This document shows positions 11,667-22,835 of a stretch of DNA of 64,000 nucleotides, in pieces. Origin of the DNA: Termitomyces sp. T153 (Eukaryota > Basidiomycota > Agaricomycetes > Agaricales > Lyophyllaceae); contig JACKQL020000074.1 of NCBI GenBank assembly GCA_018296165.2, positions 1 through 64,000 on the forward strand. The letters are read 5' to 3'. Each line of letters starts with the position of its first letter. Position 1 is the stretch's first letter. The position numbers and the translations under genes are program-made. The notes below the pieces were generated by a model. It had not been told where the DNA came from and did not search any database. It saw only the letters and a list, made by a program, of their open reading frames with translations.

Positions 11667-14190
11667 ATGTCTGCGTTTAACCCCGCATACAACCCCGTCA
11701 GCTACCCAACCGATGCCTACAGCCGGCCCATACTGGAAAATTCCTATGCCCCATTCTACCTGGGTCCCTTCACGGACCAATACATGCCCCGTCATTGGAC
11801 CCCTGACCCCAACCAGGCATTCTACGCCCCCTCCATCAGCCAGGGAATACCCCCGGGCTGGCGCTGCCCTCCCGCATTCCACGCCGATGGCAACAACTCC
11901 CGTATCAACCCCGGAGGATACTCCGCAGCACCCCCCAACCCTGCCTACCTCCCCCCCGCCCATTACTATGCGTACCCAATCCCCGCTGCAGCCCCAGTCC
12001 CTCCAGAGGCCACGGATAACTATTCCCCCCCCCCGCCCACCATTCACCGCTCAAACCCCTCCTTCTCCTAGGCAGCAAAGGATTAAAGCCTACACCCAGC
12101 AATGCGACGAAGTCCTCCGCTTCCTCCGCCTGTCCCCTGCGGAATTCGCAAGGTGTACCAGCACTCTCCTCACCAACCTAGGCTACCCCGACGCCTCTGC
12201 AACCCCGGAGGTCTGGGCGGATCGACTCCTCGACTTCCACAAACGCTACCTACAAGGGAACCTCCCGGAAAATACACAAGGCACCCTGGGCCTCGACGAC
12301 AACTTACAGAATGAGCTCTGCGCCTTGGTCGAAGAAATCCACACTAGCCCAAACCCCCGCCCCTTCGAAGACCCTCTGGATCCCGCCCGCTCCTTCCACA
12401 TGCAACGCGAAGAACCCGTCGGGACACAAAATGAAGCCCCATCTTCCATTCCCTGTCAGCAGGAAGAACTCAACGCGGCCTCCAGCATCTTGAGGAACCT
12501 CAACCCCGCAGGGGGGTTGTTCGACCAACCCGCCGCCCACACCCTGGCCCTCTCCGCCCGGCCCCGGGCCAGCTCGGTGCCCAGCGCCTTCCAAACCTGG
12601 GACCAACCCGCCGTCCCCGAACTCCGCTCCCAACGACCGCCCTTACACGTTGACAACGACAACAGGACCCTCTCCTATATCGACGAGCCGGGCAACCTTG
12701 CCGATGAACACCCCCCGCGCAACGGGCCCCAACGAGACCGACCCCCCCACTTTGATCTCCACGCCCCTCGTAGCAATGCCCCTCCACCCCGTCCCAACGC
12801 CCCAGTTCCCCCGCGACAGCCCATAGGCCCCGGGGCGCCCCGACTCCCTCTTTCCGTCAACTCCTCTTGTCCCCCGCCCACCCCGATGCCTAATCCTCCC
12901 ACCGATGTCAACTATTTCGGACCCCCAAACCCCGGAGGACCCCCTCCCCCTTGATGGGCCCCAGGACCCGCCCCAGGGAGTGTAGGTCAAAACCCCGGTG
13001 GGGGACCACCCAATGGCGGACCCCCGGGAGGATGGGGCCCAGCAATGGACAGCTTTCCCCCCCAGCGTGGAAACAGAAATAACTACTACTACTACTACTA
13101 CTACTACTACAATGCTGGACCCCCACCTCAAACTCAAAATTCGCAGGACGATACCTGCAATGCACTGGCCTGGGAAGGAAAGCTCAATATCCAGAAGCCC
13201 AAACCCTTCACCGGCCGCGACCCTCAGAAGTGGCAAATCTTCCTGACCCAGTGTTTAACTATGTTTCAAGCTAAGCCCATCACTTTTCAGCTTGAGAGCT
13301 CACAAGTGGCCTTCGCCGCATCATACTTACAGGGCATCACCTTCAACCACTACACCGCGCTACTCTGGTTTGACCCAAACAATCCCATACTCTCCCATTG
13401 GCTCGCTTTCACTCAAGAGTTCTCGAGTAAGTTTGGTGTCTTTGACACCATAGCAGAGGTGGAGGAAAATCTCTTCAACCTCCGAATGCGCGACAACAAA
13501 CGCTTCACGACCTTCATCGTACGATTCAAACGAGAGGCCTACGAGACCGGCTGGAATTACAACGCCCTCCAGTTCGCCCTCTGTCGTGCCCTGCCCCAAT
13601 GGATCAAGGACGTCCTTTGCCTCGCGCCCAAACAAACCACCTACGACGGGTACAAGGCACTTGTTACCCAGGTCGACCAATGTTATTGGGAAGACCGCAG
13701 CGAAAACACGGCACCCCGGACCTCGTGGAACACCTCTGGTAACACCAACTGGCAGGCCGGAGCAACCAATGGCATCTGATCCTCAATCCCCGCTAACCCT
13801 GCTAACCCAGCACCCCGCTTCCCCCCGGGCTGAGGAGTCCCCAACACTAACCAACCCCCGGGGCAGCGACCACCCGCCCAGCTCAACGCCGCCGACCTCC
13901 ATGACACCCCAGTACCCCTAGATACCAACTCCGATGATCGCGACAACATCCCGGACCCCGCCGACGATCAGGAAGCCCTATGCGCAAACAGGATCCAGGA
14001 CAGCCAGTGGATCGATGTGCCGGAGGAAACGCAGGAGAAACGACGGAAGGAGGGCACGTGCATCCTATGTGGTGAGCAGGGACATTTTATTTGCAGTTGC
14101 CCTAAACGACAGGTGATGGGGTGCACCGTGTGGACAATCGATGGAGAAGACTGTAACTACCAGTTCACAGAAAACGAGTCGGTGGTTTAG
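11667..14190 (+). pseudogene. gag: gag of the gypsy element (inactivated)
   Basis: Structural polyprotein of the virus-like particle. The start at 11667 opens a Tyr/Pro-rich N-terminus that runs into a 10-C run (12025-12034); an indel there moves the reading to the next frame, which continues through a Pro-rich linker to the core domain (about 13130-13690, with WQIFLTQCLTMFQAKP and RFKREAYETGWNY) and a CCHC zinc knuckle, CILCGEQGHFICSC, at about 14059-14100. Three in-frame TGA stops (12952, 13777, 13831) interrupt it. The frame ends with TAG at 14188-14190. Nine consecutive TAC codons lie at about 13084. Domain order and length fit a Tf1/sushi-type Gag; function of the long Pro-rich part is unknown. 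Confidence 0.85.
13083..13111 (+). repeat. (TAC)9 microsatellite inside gag
   Basis: A perfect TAC/ACT trinucleotide run codes for nine tyrosines in a row between the Pro-rich linker and the Gag core. Such runs change length readily by slippage. Confidence 0.85.
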
Positions 14191-17100
14191 GTCTGGAAGA
14201 CGCACTAGACTGCGGACCACATCCCGACATCTTCTCCGCCCCAGCCACACTCCTCCGCGCAATGATGCTTGCCCCAGACAACCCCCCAGCACACCTCCCC
14301 TCTCACTCCTCCACAAATCTCCTCCTCCGCACCACTCTCCCCTTCACTGACAAACCCATCCCCACACTAGTCGACAGCGGCACCACCGATAACTTTGTTG
14401 ACGAATCCCTGGCAGCGCTCGCCCCACAAACCCTCTGCCGTCTTCCTGCCCCAATCCCCCTCAAACTTTTTGACGGAGACTCTACCCCAGCGGGAGACAT
14501 CACTCATTGCCTAGAAACGACCCTGACCTTTGCCAACGGACAACAGCAAGAACTCCGACTACTCGTCACAAAATTACACCCCTCCACCCCCGTTGTCTTA
14601 GGGTTCTCATGGCTCCGCTCCACCAATCCCCGCATTGATTGGCCCAGTCTCACCCTATGCCTCGACCGGAACAACCCCACCGACTCTGGACTGGTACCCT
14701 TCCATGTCTCACCCCCCTCCAAGAGCTCCGAGACCACGATCAACCAACCCCGGACCCCGCCGCAACTTTGCTCTAGGTCTGCACAATCGTTTGTCATCTA
14801 TGTCCGACTTGGTGGCTCGCTCAAGGTACTTCCCACCCTTGTAGACAGCGGCGCCTCCAGTGTCTTTGTCAGCAACCAACTTGACCTCCGACGCAACGAC
14901 CTTGACAAACCCCTCGAGCTCCAACTCTTTGATGGGAGCCCTGCCACGACAAGAATCACGCAGTACCACGACAACACCCTCACCCTCAATAATGACCTGC
15001 AGTTTCAGGCCCGACTCTTCGTTACCCAACTACCCCCGTCGACCCCGATCGTGCTCGGACTCCCGTGGCTGCGAGACGTCAACCCCGACAACAACTGGAA
15101 GAACCTCACCATGCAATTCCCCGGCCCCAGAGCAAGCTTAGCAGCCGCCATCCACCTCCGCTTCCAGCCTATCCCGGACCCCGACGCCACCCCGGATCCA
15201 ACTGCTACACCTACGGGACCCAACCCCGTCGACTCCGGAAACCTCGACATTAAAATCATCGGTGCCGTCCCCTTTGCGCGCCTCCTACAAGAAGGCACCC
15301 CCGCCTTCCAGTTGCAAGTCATGCCGGCCCTACCGGAGGAATACCTCCGTGCAGGGACTACCATGCCAGAAAAGAAGACGGAGGAACAGATCCTATCCAA
15401 AGTAGTTCCCCCGGAGTATCATAAGTTCGCTGACGTGTTCTCCGAAGGAAGTGCCAAGGAACTCCCTCTGCACCGCTCCTACGACCACCAGATCGACCTC
15501 GAAGAAGGCACCTCACCCCCATTTGGCAAGATCTACAACATGTCCAAAATCGAGCTCCGGGCCCTGAAGGAATACCTCGATGACATGCTCGGCAAAGGTT
15601 TCATACGTCCCTCAATCTCTGCAGCCAGCACTCCAGTTCTGTTTGCCAAGAAAAAAGACGGATCCCTCTGACTCTGTGTGGATTATTGGGGACTCAACAA
15701 AGTCACCAAGAAGAACCGGTACCCCCTCCCCTTAATCAGAGACCTTGTTGATCGCCTTTGCAGCGCCAAGATTTACACGAAAATCAACCTTTGTTCCGGC
15801 TACAACAACATCCGGATCGCCCCGGGGCATGAATGGAAGACCGCCTTTCGCACCCGCTATGGCCTCTTTGAGTATCTCGTAATGCCCTTCGGAATGACTA
15901 ACTCCCCCGCCACCTTCCAGTACTTCATGAACGACATCTTCCATGACATGAACAACGTCTTTGCCATCGTATATTTGGACAATATCCTGATCTACTCAAA
16001 TTTGCCGGCGGAGCATTCGGAGCATGTCCGCCGTGTCCTGGAACAACTCCGAGAGTATCACCTTCATGCTAAACCCGAAAAGTGCTCATTCCACACAGCG
16101 GAAGTCGAATATCTCGGGGTCATCGTCACCCCCGATGGTGTGCGCATGGACCCCGCCAAGGTCGATGCGATACTCAACTGGCCCTCCCTGCGGAACATCA
16201 AGGAGGTACAGTCATTCTTGGGGTTTGCTAACTTCTATCGCCGCTTCATCGACAACTACTCTGGAATCACCAAACCCCTCAACCGGCTCACAAGGAAGGA
16301 CACCCCTTGGGATTGGGACAGCAAGTGCCAGGGTGTATTCCTCCTCCTGAAGAAGGCCTTCACCTCCACTCCGGTCCTCCGCCATTTTGACCCCTCCCTA
16401 CCGATCATGCTCAAATGTGACGCCTCCGACTACGCTATTGCTGGGATACTCTCCCAGTCGAACTTGGAGGGCAAGGATCTCCACCCCGTCACCTTCTACA
16501 CCCAATCAATGATCCCAGCGGAACTCACCTACAACATTTATGACAAGGAACTCCTTGCGATTGTTGAAGCCTTTCGTCAGTGGCGGGCCTACCTCGAAGG
16601 GTCCCCGCACTGCATTCAAGTCTACTCCAATCACAACAACCTGCAATATTTCACGACCACGAAACAGCTCAGCCGCCGCCAGGCTCAATGGTCCGAAACC
16701 CTTTCGGAGTATGATTTTACCATTCACTACCGCCCCGGGCGACTCAGTGCAAAGCCCAACGCCCTCACTCGGAGACCCGACATGTATCTGAAGAAATTGT
16801 TTGAAACCGAATGAAATGCATTCAACCATTGAGTGGTAATCCCACCCGAACATCTACATGCCGTGCTGATTTTAAACGAAGAGGGAATCCTCCAGCAAAT
16901 CAGGAATTCACCCCCGGACCCCTTCTTCAACCAGCACGACCCCCGCAACAACCCCAACAAGTCGAGCATAGACAACCCCTTTTCGCTATCCCCGGACCAC
17001 CGCCTGCTGCTCCAGAGTGGACGAATCTACGCCCCAGACCACAAGTCCATTCGCCTCGACATACTCCGGCAGCACCACGATCACAAACTCCGGGGGCACC

Positions 17101-18305
17101 CAGGAATCCGTAAGACCCTTCAACTCATCTCCCGGACTTATTTTTGGCCAGGAATGAAGAAGGACGTCACACGATACGTAAGGGCCTGCGAACCCTGCCT
17201 ACAGGCCAAAGTCCCCCGCCATCGCCCCCACAGATTACTGAAACCCCTCCCTGTCAGTCGCCGCCCCTGGTCTTCAATATCGATGGATCATATCGTCGAA
17301 CTCCCCGACTCCAAAGGTTTCGACGCAATCCTCATCGTTGTCTGCTGCTTTACCAAGCAAGCCCTCTTTATTCCCTGCCACACCACTGACACCGCCCTGG
17401 ATTTTGCCAAACTGTTTCTAGAACACGTATTCTCCAAACATGGACTTCCTGACAACATTGTCTCCGACCGTGGACCCCTATTCGTATCTCATTTCTGGCA
17501 ATCGCTGTGCAAGGCACTTGAGATCAAGACCAGCCTCTCTACCGCCTACTACCTGGAAACCGACAGGCAAACCGAGCGCGTAAACCAGACGTTAGAACAG
17601 TATCTTCGCCTCTACGTTAACTATTTACAGAACGACTGGCATGCGGAGCTTCCCCTCGCCGAATTCACCTACAACAACACGCCTCACTCCGCCACCAGAG
17701 TTTCCCCCTTTTACGCCAACAAGGGCTACAATCCCCGACTCACGCTGTCCCTCAAGGACATCCCCTCCCACGTTGCCCACGAAGTCGCTGAGGACCTCCG
17801 ATCCCTCTACCAATTCCTCCGGGACGAGATCAACACCGCCAACCAAGCCTACTCCAAGCACGCCGATGCCCGTCGCAAGCCGACCCCTGACTGGCCTCCC
17901 GGCACCTTGGTCTGGCTCGACCGACGAAATCTTAAGACCCGGAGGCCTTCTATCAAACTTGACCACAAACGCCTCGGCCCATTCAAGATCTTCCGGAAGG
18001 TCTCCACCCATGCTTACAAGCTCGACCTGCCTCCAGGCCTGAAGGGCCTCCACCCTGTGTTCCATGTCCGACTCCTTGAAAGGCACGCTCCAGACCCCTT
18101 CCCCGGCCAACGCCCCAGCCGACTGCCCCCCGTCGAAGTCAAGGACGAGTATCACTACGAGGTCGACGAGATCCTCGACTCCCAGGTAGTTCACGGCCGA
18201 CTCCAGTACTTGGTCCACTGGAAGGGCTACGGACCTGAGGACGATACATGGGAACCCCGAAAGAACCTCGACAGAGCCCCCGACGAACTCCGGAACTTCC
18301 ACTGA
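14154..18305 (+). pseudogene. pol: pol of the gypsy element (inactivated), with chromodomain
   Basis: The frame opens at 14154, overlaps the gag end by 37 nt and lies in the -1 frame; its first ATG is 14262. Domains: protease-like 1 (LVDSGTTDNF at 14370), protease-like 2 (LVDSGASSVF at 14838), reverse transcriptase (about 15500-16230), RNase H (to about 16770), integrase with HHCC finger (17070-17210) and D,D35E residues at 17286, 17466 and 17574, and a C-terminal chromodomain (18130-18305, [17 protein letters not shown]). TGA stops at 15669, 16812 and 16830 break it. Motif A of the RT has Asn for Asp (15786) and Arg to Cys next to it; motif C reads YLDN (15981); an RNase H segment reads YSNHNN (16629). 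The integrase triad is intact. The protein is therefore dead as a polymerase. Confidence 0.92.
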
Positions 18306-18571
18306 CAGAATCCTGCCAAGCCCCGGAACCCCCAGGACTGACCCAACACAGATGGCAATAGTGGGCGTAACCCCCGCCTCTGGGCTCACCAGGGATTCAA
18401 CTCCCACCAATACTCTCCTACATGTTTCCATTTACTCCTCTCCTCGCTCTATCTGAAACTCCCCACACTCAGCAGAAGGACCAAAGACTGTATAGGAACA
18501 AGCAGTGTACAGGTATGTACTCAAACAAGAAAGGAGCAGGGAACAAGTCAACAATGGGGTCCGAATTCCCC

Positions 18572-20267
18572 TCACTCTCCCTCCTCCTCCGACCCTAACC
18601 CCACTACCCTTCCCACCATGAACACCTCCAACTGCGCCACTACCACCGCCAGAACCTCGGGTTGCCTGGGGAGCGGTTCCCCCACGTCCGTCACTATCTC
18701 CCACCACGCCCCGGGGTCTGCCATTGCCCTCCGCCGATGCCCTGCCAACAGACGCCCCATCTGCATAACCCCTTGACCCAACTCCGGTGGAAGGTCCCCG
18801 GGCATCCTCGCCAACCCATCATGGATGGACCCCAGTGCTGCCGATGCTCCGTTGAGAAGGATGCAATGCTCCCAGGCCCAGTCTGTGGAACCTGAATCAG
18901 CGCTTAAGAGAAGAAAGCAGGGAAACCACTCATGAAGCACTCCTTGCCGGCCCGAGGCCGCCTCGTTGGTGAGCCATTCCTCCTGCCGCCGCGCCCTCTC
19001 TGCTGCCGCCCGGACTTCCCCAGTGCTGGACCCCTGCTGGGTCTCCCGCACCCCTGAGCCTCCTGCCTGCTGCGTCGCCACCTCCGCCACCTCTGCCCGC
19101 GCCTGCAAATGCACCATCCACACCTCCAACTCCTGCAGACGAGATAATCGCTCCGCGGCAGTCCCGATGGCAACGTCCTTGTCTTTCCACGCCAGGTCCC
19201 ATTCCCTCTGAACCCCATCCAACTCCCGTCGAGCCCCGTCCCTCTCCTCCCATACCCCCTGAATCTCCTCCTTGCATGCAACCAACAACCGTTCCAAGCC
19301 CTCTACCCGACGCCGCAGATAGGCCTCCGCAACCGACCACAACCTATCCACGGACTGCTCAACGGGGGCTCCGGACGTAGAGGAGTACACTGCGGAACCA
19401 GGGGGGCCCCCCATTACCTGCTTGCCCTGTGCCCGCTTACTGGGACCCGCCTCGGGTGAAGGGGATGCCCTCCATTTCCCTTTCTCCTGCATGGAAGGGG
19501 CCCCCTCCCTCCACTCACCCCATGGGGGGCCCACCTTCATGACAGGCACGCCAACCCATTCCCCTTCCCCAGCCCCGGAGCCCCTCCCCAACACCCTGCC
19601 CTTCCGCCCTTCCTCCAGCTGCGCTGCGACCCAACCTTGATCCCACCCTTGCTCCGCCGCGACGCAAACGGCCCGCCAACTCAGGGTGACGGAGCACTTC
19701 TTGTGCCGCGAACAGCACAGAAGGCACACCGACGTGTCCCGCCGTACCCCCGATGCAGGTTCCTCAAACTCACACTGCTCCCCTTGTCGGGTACAAGATG
19801 CACACTGCAGGGGCATGTTGGTCCGGGAAACATGAAGCTGAGTGGCCACTCACTGGGGCTGCCGCCTGACACCACTTGAGGGTGGGGGGACCCCTCGCCC
19901 GACCCACCGCCTTGGCAAACTGCTCCGGCGTCACCTCCGCCTGTACCACCCTCGAACCCTCTGGGACAAGCCGGACCACCCCCGGGCGGATGCCAGACTT
20001 GGAACGCGTAGAAGTGACCACGCCCACTGGGGGCTGCATCGCGTCCACACCAGACAGTGGCCCCGAGGGACCAGCCACGGCCACGGACAACTCTGCGAAG
20101 GGACAATCAGTGTTCTGGGGTACATGGAACAGACCGCACTCACGACTATGGTACATTGCCTCGACCCAACAGCGATCTCGGCAACCCTCTGAATCTTCGG
20201 AGGATGACGGCTGGGAAGGCAGGGACGGCGACCTAGATGCTGTGGGAGAATAAGCTGAAGAAGACAT
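18572..20267 (-). CDS. Antisense retrotransposon gene: Zn2Cys6-like and coiled-coil protein
   Basis: The gene lies between pol and the 3' LTR on the opposite strand. Exon 1 is 20267-19854, a 49-nt GTGAGT...CTGCAG intron is 19853-19805, exon 2 is 19804-18572; the product is 548 aa with no stop. Exon 1 encodes a Ser/Pro-rich N-terminus starting MSSSAYSPT. Exon 2 opens exactly at a cysteine cluster, C-x2-C-x6-C-x15-C-x2-C-x6-C (CASCTRQGEQC ... CLLCCSRHKKC), the spacing of fungal Zn2Cys6 DNA-binding clusters with a long middle loop. A Glu/Arg-rich region with coiled-coil character follows (about residues 320-460) and then a Leu-rich end. A TATA-like TTATTAAAAG lies about 45 nt upstream. Relics at 22836-23792 (minus) and 28961-30635 (plus) share the intron position. 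DNA binding or regulation of the element is inference; the role is unknown. Confidence 0.8.
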
Positions 20268-20467
20268 TGCAACAAGCTGGCAGACTCCTGGGTGTGTCCA
20301 CCCCTTTTAATAACTTAAGAAGGGGCCCCTGATGAACAGCGGCCGCACCTCGACTTCCTTCCCCACGCCACCGCTGCTCGCTGCGGTTTGATCAATATTG
20401 ATCAACTTCGATTCCCACGCCCTACCGATCCCCGACTCACTCCCTGCGTCTCAAGGGTCTCGACGCT

Positions 20468-20480
20468 GAAGGGGGGGTGA
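20468..20480 (+). other. Polypurine tract
   Basis: GAAGGGGGGGTGA abuts the first base of the 3' LTR, the expected place for the plus-strand primer. Related tracts precede the LTRs at 24012 (GAAAGGGGGAGTAA) and, in reverse, 28746. Confidence 0.85.
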
Positions 20481-22617
20481 TGTCACGACCCGCTCCCTAG
20501 CTCCCTAGACACTGCTCCCAACCCCTCCCGATTTCCCGTCTAACTCCCCTGAACCCTGCCCGCACTTTCGCACCCACACTGGACAACTCCGACGCTTCTC
20601 TGGCAAACCCCAATGGCAACTCCCTCTCCGTAGCCATCAACACCCCCCTAAAACCTTCCCCCACCATTCCTGGCCACGTCATATGTCCCCGACCCCCTAC
20701 CCTAGTTCACCCAACCCGTCCCGGAGTGTCACGACGTCCCCGGAGCGGCCGCACCCCCAACTGATCCCATCAGAATACCGCCGCGGCCCGACCTTGGATT
20801 TGTCAGGTTCCGCTGACCCCGGGGGCTCAGCTGCACTGGGCAAGTCCTTACTAGGCGGGCGTGATTGCCCTGCATTGGTAACCAAACACTCGAAGATGTT
20901 CCGGGTCTGGGTGGGTTGCGCAGGTAGTTGGGGAGATGTGATCCAGACAGATCCGGGAAGGTCCAGAGAAGTCGGATTGTGGGGAAACGAGACGGTCTTG
21001 GCGGGGTTCAGGCAGAAGGCCGTACGGGAGATTTGCGGAAGCAAGGGAGTAGGTGGCTGTGTGATCAATGGGGATGGAGCTGGGGTTTGATGGGAGATCA
21101 TTTGGAGCTGATGGAGTCCGGGACTGAGCGAAGAGTGAGGTTCGGACTTGGTAAAGGAGTGTCGGGATTCATAATCATAATTGCGGAGTTCGTGAGGTTG
21201 TTAGGGTTGGTGAAGACTTGGGCACAATGGTCTGACGGAGTCACCGAGACAGTGTCGGACGAGACAATATGGAACAGGAGTAGATTCGAGTGGAGATACG
21301 AAATGATAACGAGAACAATAACGAAATGGAGACAAGACAAGACCGGGAGACTGAGATAAGACCGGGAGACTGAGAGTAAGGAGAATGGGACACGAAACAC
21401 GAAACATGAAAAGGAAACAATCAGACCATAGGTAACGTTAAGCAATATCAAGACTAGAGTACGAAGAGCTACTCGATGACTTATATACTGACTACCGGAG
21501 GACTTCGGGGTACATTGGCTGTGGCGGCGGGGCTTGGCGGGGCTTGACGGAGTGGGCGGGTGTCGGTTGTGATCAAAGATTGTGCCGCGCTGATACGTTG
21601 ATGGGATCATTGGAGAACGTGGGTTGCCCTGAGGTTGTCGTGATACTCCGGAATAGGTCGGAGGAAGCAGGGTGTTGAGTTAATGATGGGTGGCGAAGAT
21701 CGGGAATAGCAGGGGTGGTTCTCCGGGTTCGGGAAGCCCAGGGTAAGTGTCAGTGGCTGCGGGGCAGGCACCGAAGTTGGCCAGGGGGCCGTCGGAGTTA
21801 GCCGGGGAGGCGTTGGAGTTAGCCGAAGTAGGCGCGGGGCATGGGCGGAAGTTCGGCGGAGCGTTGGGGGTCCTTTTGGGGGTTTGGGGGTTTGATGGAC
21901 GATGTGCGGGGTTTCGGGGAACGGGTCGTGACAGGATTGTACCCGACACCCGTCGACTCAGCACAGCTCCATCGACCCCCGCCATCATATCCGCCGCCCT
22001 CGGAGGCACCCAGTAGTCGGTATATAAGCCATAGAATAACTCCTCGAACTTTAGTCTTGATATTACATTTTACCGGTTTCCTATGTTTCGTCTCTCGTCT
22101 CGTCTCTATTTCTGTTTCTAGATTTCAAATCTATCTTTTCTCAGTCTCGTCTCATCTCCGTCTCGTCTCGACTGTACATATTTCCTTTGTTCCTCTGAAG
22201 TTCCCTTGCTCCCTACGCCAGTACGAACTCCGCGCACGCGCCACGACCTGAACATTCTTAACGACAACTCCGGACCTCGCTACCCGCTCGGCCCCGGAAC
22301 CCACCAAGCCCCGGTAATCCCCTGTCCAACTCCGACCCCGCCCCCCATCAACCGAGAAGCCTCCGCCTACCCCGCAATCTACTTGTGCGCCCACTAACTA
22401 GCCCTGACACCCGCCCTGGGTCAACGACCAGTACCTCTGGTCTTAGACCCCTCCGAATCACTCAGGACTTACTCGGGCCGCTCTCCCTAGGGACCCCTTG
22501 CAAGCTTTCCCCACCTCCGCTCCAACTCCGGACGCCTGGTTATAAGCGCAGGACATCGCGTCCGCCTAGTAAGGACTCGCCAGTGTACTGAGCCCCCGTC
22601 GTCAGCGGAACCTGACA
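20481..22617 (+). repeat. 3' LTR of the gypsy element, split by a nested LTR
   Basis: It begins TGTCACGACC and ends CCTGACA. Removing the nested LTR plus one 5-bp duplication leaves about 1009 bp, close to the 998 bp of the 5' LTR. TATATAAG and AGTCTTGATATTA are conserved (22021-22065). Confidence 0.92.
20811..21933 (-). mobile_element. Nested solo LTR, reverse orientation
   Basis: 1123 bp from TGTCAGGTTCCGCTGACC to GGGTCGTGACA, the reverse complement of an LTR of the same family but a different subfamily. A perfect 5-bp target duplication, GGATT, flanks it (20806-20810 and 21934-21938), and the 5' LTR shows the empty site. It has its own TATATAAG (minus) and AGTCTTGATATT. A solo LTR forms by recombination between the two LTRs of a full insertion. 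CpG is abundant, so it is young. Confidence 0.93.
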
Positions 22618-22835
22618 CTGCCCACAACAAACCACCCTCCGACACCACCTGCCACCTCTTCACCACCTCTGTGGGTCGTACCTCCTGCTGCATTAGATGC
22701 TCCCACAAACCCTACACCTCCAACACCCACTCTGCCACCACTCACACCAAGGTGTCCTGCTCCCACTGCAGTGCCTCCTTCTCCCTCTATGCCGCATCCA
22801 GATCCTCCCTTACCTGTTGGAGCTCCCCCTCTCAC

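Larger units (their letters stand above)
10637..22617 (+). mobile_element. Ty3/gypsy chromovirus-type LTR retrotransposon with an antisense gene
   Basis: About 12 kb including a 1.1-kb nested LTR. Order: 5' LTR (10637-11634), primer-binding site, gag, pol (two proteases, reverse transcriptase, RNase H, integrase, chromodomain), an antisense spliced gene (18572-20267), polypurine tract, 3' LTR (20481-22617, interrupted). LTRs begin TGTCAC and end CCTGACA. The sequence is rich in CpG, unlike the flanks, so it inserted later than its neighbours. Gag and pol each carry three TGA stops and gag a frameshift, so it is not autonomous now. The 5 bp outside the two ends differ (CAAAC versus CTGCC), so no target-site duplication is seen. 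Confidence 0.93.

Noticed and set aside
12643..13236. Minus-strand frame with a poly-Val run
   Set aside because: The valine run is the complement of the TAC microsatellite in gag; the rest is the shadow of a GC-rich Pro-coding region.
17625..18431. Long minus-strand open frame opposite the integrase and chromodomain
   Set aside because: It mirrors the plus-strand pol codons, has no splice logic or motif, and pol there is clearly the real frame. Only the separate minus-strand gene at 18572-20267 has independent support.
22602..22835. Gly-rich minus-strand frame after the 3' LTR
   Set aside because: Low-complexity complement of CCA/CTC repeats, overlapping the LTR end; no family resemblance.
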